Assembly: GCA_018061525.1 (NCBI GenBank)
Contig: JAGOUB010000058.1
Span: 1-6,147 of the forward strand
Origin: Candidatus Peribacteraceae bacterium
GTDB lineage: Bacteria > Patescibacteriota > Gracilibacteria > Peribacterales > Peribacteraceae
Direction of reading: 5' to 3'
Length of the DNA: 6,147 bases
Shown here: piece after piece, positions 4,120 to 6,147 of the stretch
Layout of the letters: each line of letters starts with the position of its first letter
Position numbering within the stretch: the stretch's first letter is position 1
The notes under the pieces: generated by a model
What the model was told of the DNA's origin: nothing
Seen by the model: only the letters and a program-made list of their open reading frames with translations
Database searches by the model: none
Translations under genes and position numbers: made by a program

Positions 4120-5034
4120 ATGCGCGTCTTGGTTACTGGAAGCAGCGGCACCATCGGAACCCGTCTTTGCGAGGCGTTACTGGCCGCCGGCCACGAGGTG
4201 CTTGGGGTCGATCGGGTGCCCAACAAGTGGCAGCCGGCCGTCCAGGCCGTCACCAAGGTGATCGACATGCTCGACCAGGACGCCGTCGAGGCTCTTCCGG
4301 GCGGATTCGACGCCATGGTGCACCTGGCGGCCAACGCCCGCGTGTACGAGCTGGTGCAGCACCCCGACCGCGCCTTCGAGAACATCGTCACCACCTACCA
4401 TGCCCTGGAATACGCCCGGAAGAAGGGCATCAAGCGCTTCATCTTCGCCTCCTCGCGCGAGACCTACGGCAACATCGGCGCCGAGCGCTACACCGAGGAC
4501 TTGGTGCGCGTGGAAAACTGCGAGAGCCCCTACACTGCCAGCAAGTTCGCCGGCGAGGCGATGGTGGAGGGCTACCGCCGTTGCTACGGCATCGACCAGG
4601 TGATCCTGCGCTTCAGCAACGTCTACGGCATGTACGATGACTCCGAGCGCCTCATCCCCGAGTACTTCCGCCGCGGGCGTTCTGGCCGCGAGCTGCCGGT
4701 CTTCGGCGCCGAGAAGTGCCTCGACTTCACGTACGTGGACGACACGGTGCAGGGCATCATGCTCACGCTCGAAAAGTTCGATAGTGCCAAGAACGACACT
4801 TACAACATCGCCTACGGCCAAGGCACGACCATCCTGCATGTCGCCGAACGGATGAAGGAACTGCTCAAGTCGGAGTCCCCCGTCACCATCGGACAGTCGC
4901 GAACGGGCGAGATCTTCCGCTACGTCGCCGACATCACGAAGGCCCAGCGCGTGCTCGGCTACGCCCCGGTGACGCCGCTCGATCGCGGCGTGGAGAAGGC
5001 GGTGGAGTGGTACTCGGCGAACCTGCCGAAATAA
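4120..5034 (+). CDS. NAD-dependent epimerase/dehydratase (extended SDR), nucleotide-sugar type
   Basis: 304 residues, a normal length for extended SDR enzymes acting on nucleotide sugars such as UDP-glucose 4-epimerase or dTDP-glucose dehydratase relatives. The NAD-binding Rossmann motif is GSSGTIG (7-13), with Asp31 after the second strand as expected for NAD. HLAANA (68-73), ASSRETYGN (110-118) and the catalytic Y138-x3-K142 in YTASKFAGE follow, then RFSNVYG (164-170) and FTYVDDTV (203-210). All catalytic positions are intact. The exact substrate and reaction are not resolved. It starts 47 bases from the divergent glycosyltransferase, suggesting shared control and a shared sugar pathway. 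No SD precedes the ATG, and a weak TACCAT at 4106-4111 would give an almost leaderless transcript. Its TAA stop lies inside the T-tract of the opposing lipoprotein gene's terminator. Confidence 0.93.
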   Translation: MRVLVTGSSGTIGTRLCEALLAAGHEVLGVDRVPNKWQPAVQAVTKVIDMLDQDAVEALPGGFDAMVHLAANARVYELVQHPDRAFENIVTTYHALEYARKKGIKRFIFASSRETYGNIGAERYTEDLVRVENCESPYTASKFAGEAMVEGYRRCYGIDQVILRFSNVYGMYDDSERLIPEYFRRGRSGRELPVFGAEKCLDFTYVDDTVQGIMLTLEKFDSAKNDTYNIAYGQGTTILHVAERMKELLKSESPVTIGQSRTGEIFRYVADITKAQRVLGYAPVTPLDRGVEKAVEWYSANLPK

Positions 5035-5065
5035 AAAATGAGCGGAGGCCGGGTGGCATCCGCTC
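5029..5065 (-). terminator. Rho-independent terminator of the small lipoprotein gene
   Basis: GAGCGGA (5040-5046) pairs with TCCGCTC (5059-5065), and GCC/GGC extends the stem after a G-A mismatch, with loop GGGT on plus. On minus the stem is followed by ATTTTTTATTT. On plus it is followed by CGGGTTGG, so it acts for the minus-strand gene that ends at 5073. The T-tract covers the TAA stop of the epimerase on the other strand. Confidence 0.75.
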
Positions 5066-5072
5066 GGGTTGG

Positions 5073-5285
5073 TCACTGGTCATCATCCTCGGCCGGCTTC
5101 GGCGCGCCTCCGATCTCGTAGTCGACCGTCAGGTCCAGGGGGATCTTGGCCGCTCGGTGGCGGTTTCGAACCGTGGGATCGGGAATGTGGACCCGCAGGC
5201 CCACTGACACCCGCTGCTTGGGTGCGTGCTCGCAGCCCACGAGCAGCAGAAGAGACCAGAGAACCATCGCTTTCAACCATCGCAT
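5073..5285 (-). CDS. Small predicted lipoprotein, 70 aa
   Basis: The N terminus has Met-Arg-Trp-Leu-Lys, a hydrophobic core (6-16) and the lipobox L15-V16-G17-C18, so signal peptidase II would leave a 52-53-residue lipid-anchored peptide with Glu at +2. The mature part is basic in the middle (about residues 40-47), has beta-type VSVGLRVHI and LDLTVDYEIG segments, and ends in an acidic tail AEDDDQ. I do not recognise a family. Although short, it has a full set of signals: TATAAT promoter, 5' hairpin, GGAGG 7 bases before ATG, TGA stop and a T-tailed terminator. It stands alone as a single-gene unit between the epimerase (convergent) and the FAD enzyme (same strand, 91 bases upstream). The anchored membrane would be the cytoplasmic one in a single-membrane cell. 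Confidence 0.85.
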   Translation of the reverse strand: MRWLKAMVLWSLLLLVGCEHAPKQRVSVGLRVHIPDPTVRNRHRAAKIPLDLTVDYEIGGAPKPAEDDDQ

Positions 5286-5292
5286 GGCCTTT

Positions 5293-5297
5293 CCTCC
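5293..5297 (-). promoter_or_regulatory. Strong Shine-Dalgarno GGAGG for the lipoprotein
   Basis: GGAGG on the minus strand lies 7 bases before the ATG at 5285, the same spacing as the SD of the 99-aa gene. It fixes the start codon of this short gene. Confidence 0.8.
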
Positions 5298-5307
5298 GTG
5301 AGACTTC

Positions 5308-5326
5308 CCAGCCGTTCCTCGGCTGG
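5308..5326 (-). promoter_or_regulatory. 7-bp hairpin at the predicted 5' end of the lipoprotein mRNA
   Basis: CCAGCCG (5308-5314) and CGGCTGG (5320-5326) pair perfectly around a 5-nt loop. The predicted transcription start (7 bases after the -10) falls at about 5326, so the transcript would begin with this stem, as 5' stabilising hairpins do. No T-tract follows on minus, so it is not a terminator of the upstream gene. Confidence 0.5.
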
Positions 5327-5332
5327 ATAGAT

Positions 5333-5360
5333 ATTATAAAACTAATAGTAATTTATGCAA
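5333..5360 (-). promoter_or_regulatory. Promoter of the small lipoprotein gene
   Basis: On minus, a perfect TATAAT (5338-5333) follows a weak TTGCAT (5360-5355, 3 of 6) after 16 bases. The segment 5329-5360 is conspicuously AT-rich against the surrounding GC-rich sequence. Confidence 0.6.
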
Positions 5361-5376
5361 TATACTGGCAAAGGCG

Positions 5377-6147
5377 TCAGTTGGCCGTTTTCTCTTTAGC
5401 CTCGTGATAGATCATGTCGAGGTTCACCTCCCAGAGGTTGGACTTGTCGGTGCGTCCCGCGGCCAAGTTGTCGACGGCAACCATCGCCGTGAGCATCGAG
5501 TGGTCCTGGTTGTTGTAGCGGTGCATGCCGTTGCGGCCGATGAGGTACAGGTTCGGGATGCCCTCGACAAACTCGCGCACCAGGTGCAGCTCGGTGTAGG
5601 TGCCCCAGTAGGCGGGGTACGCCTTGCGCATGCGCAGCACGCAGGCGTCCAGCAGGTCCTCGCGGCGCGCAAGGCCCACCTGCTCCATCTCGCGCACACC
5701 CAGGTCGATCAGATCCTTATCCGGCGTGTTCCAGAGCGTGCCGCCCTCGTTCACGAAGTACTCCAGTCCGATCCAGCGCGAGCCCTGGTCGGCCACCATG
5801 TACGGGCTCCAATTGTTGAAGAACTGCACGCGCCCCACCTGCACACCGTCATCCTGGATGTAAATCCAAGTGTCGGGCACGTCGGCCTTAGGCTCCGTTC
5901 CCTTCTCCTGCACATGAAGCTTTTTGAGGAGCAGGCCGACCGTCAGGAAGTCGCGGTACTGCAGGCCGTCGGCCACGGTCTTCACGGCGGCCGGGGGCGG
6001 CGGATCCATCATCCCCATCAAGTCGCGGATCGGCATGGTGGAGAAGAACACGTCGCAAGTTTCCTCGGTGACGGCGCCCGTAGCGGTGTTCTCCAGCGTG
6101 GCCGAGACCACTTTTCCATCGCGCACTTTCACGCCCTTCACGCGCGT
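5377..6147 (-). CDS. FAD-dependent oxidoreductase (amine oxidase/protoporphyrinogen oxidase-like fold), C-terminal part
   Basis: Only the last 256 residues are in the window. The frame stays open to the edge, and the first visible residues TRVKGVKVRDGKV are internal, so the gene starts beyond 6147. The visible part contains the strand pair around the FAD-binding domain (VTEETCDVFFSTMPIRDL, equivalent to the conserved D-x-V-I-x-T-x-P region) and a substrate-domain middle. The C-terminal FAD-contact block is NLYLIGRNGMHRYNNQDHSM, followed by a helix, as in COG1232-type flavoproteins and UDP-galactopyranose-mutase-like relatives. The N-terminal GxGxxG motif cannot be seen. Such enzymes often sit in surface-polysaccharide loci, which fits the nearby epimerase and glycosyltransferase, but the substrate is unknown. 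It ends in TGA and is separated from the downstream lipoprotein by an independent promoter. Confidence 0.88.
   Translation of the reverse strand, partial: TRVKGVKVRDGKVVSATLENTATGAVTEETCDVFFSTMPIRDLMGMMDPPPPAAVKTVADGLQYRDFLTVGLLLKKLHVQEKGTEPKADVPDTWIYIQDDGVQVGRVQFFNNWSPYMVADQGSRWIGLEYFVNEGGTLWNTPDKDLIDLGVREMEQVGLARREDLLDACVLRMRKAYPAYWGTYTELHLVREFVEGIPNLYLIGRNGMHRYNNQDHSMLTAMVAVDNLAAGRTDKSNLWEVNLDMIYHEAKEKTAN

Noticed and set aside
4177..5076. Long open reading frame (299 codons) on the minus strand across the epimerase gene
   Set aside because: It is antisense to a clear SDR enzyme with intact motifs. GC-rich codon bias leaves the opposite frame open, and the translation is Val/Ala/Gly/Leu/His-rich with no recognisable domain.
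6133..6141. GTG at 6141 as the start of the FAD oxidoreductase
   Set aside because: The frame continues to the window edge with family-like residues, and the Rossmann FAD motif is missing from the visible part, so the true start lies outside.
1..6147. CRISPR array, integrase, transposase, toxin-antitoxin or phage genes
   Set aside because: No evenly spaced direct repeats and no reading frame with such motifs were found on either strand.

Overview
This is a GC-rich bacterial chromosomal segment. It carries a partial tRNA-Arg, the ribosomal protein pair rpsF-rpsR and a group of cell-envelope genes. UGA is used as an ordinary stop (rpsF, the glycosyltransferase, the lipoprotein and the oxidoreductase all end in TGA), so a UGA-recoded lineage is unlikely. 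rpsF and rpsR are directly adjacent, with no ssb between them and a terminator in place of rplI. S6 has a long charged tail and S18 is divergent. Several housekeeping genes lack a Shine-Dalgarno (SD) sequence. Together these features lean towards a Candidate Phyla Radiation (Patescibacteria)-type genome, but this is an inference and no placement can be proven from the window.

Layout: (1) 1-60, tRNA-Arg(CCU) on the minus strand, cut at its 3' end by the window edge. (2) 87-1085 (+), a membrane-anchored Cys/His-rich repeat protein, almost back to back with the tRNA across a perfect TATA-centred palindrome. (3) 1134-1433 (-), a small protein with a zf-HC2-like H-x3-C-x2-C motif. It has its own promoter, SD and terminator, in a visibly AT-richer patch. 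(4) 1490-2545 (+), the rpsF-rpsR operon with a structured leader and a UUCG-capped terminator. (5) 2554-2975, a non-coding element bounded by two related hairpins in inverted orientation. It fills the gap between the convergent 3' ends of rpsR and the next gene. (6) 2981-4072 (-), a GT2 glycosyltransferase fused to a GtrA membrane domain. (7) 4120-5034 (+), an NAD-dependent sugar epimerase/dehydratase. (8) 5073-5285 (-), a small lipoprotein with promoter, 5' hairpin, SD and terminator. (9) 5377-6147 (-), the C-terminal part of an FAD-dependent oxidoreductase that continues beyond the window.

The glycosyltransferase/GtrA gene and the epimerase are divergent neighbours. Together with the FAD-dependent enzyme they suggest nucleotide-sugar and lipid-linked-sugar metabolism for a surface glycan. 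The best candidates for something undescribed are the Cys-paired ~34-residue repeat protein, the hairpin-bounded element, and the small zinc-finger-like protein whose promoter overlaps that of rpsF.
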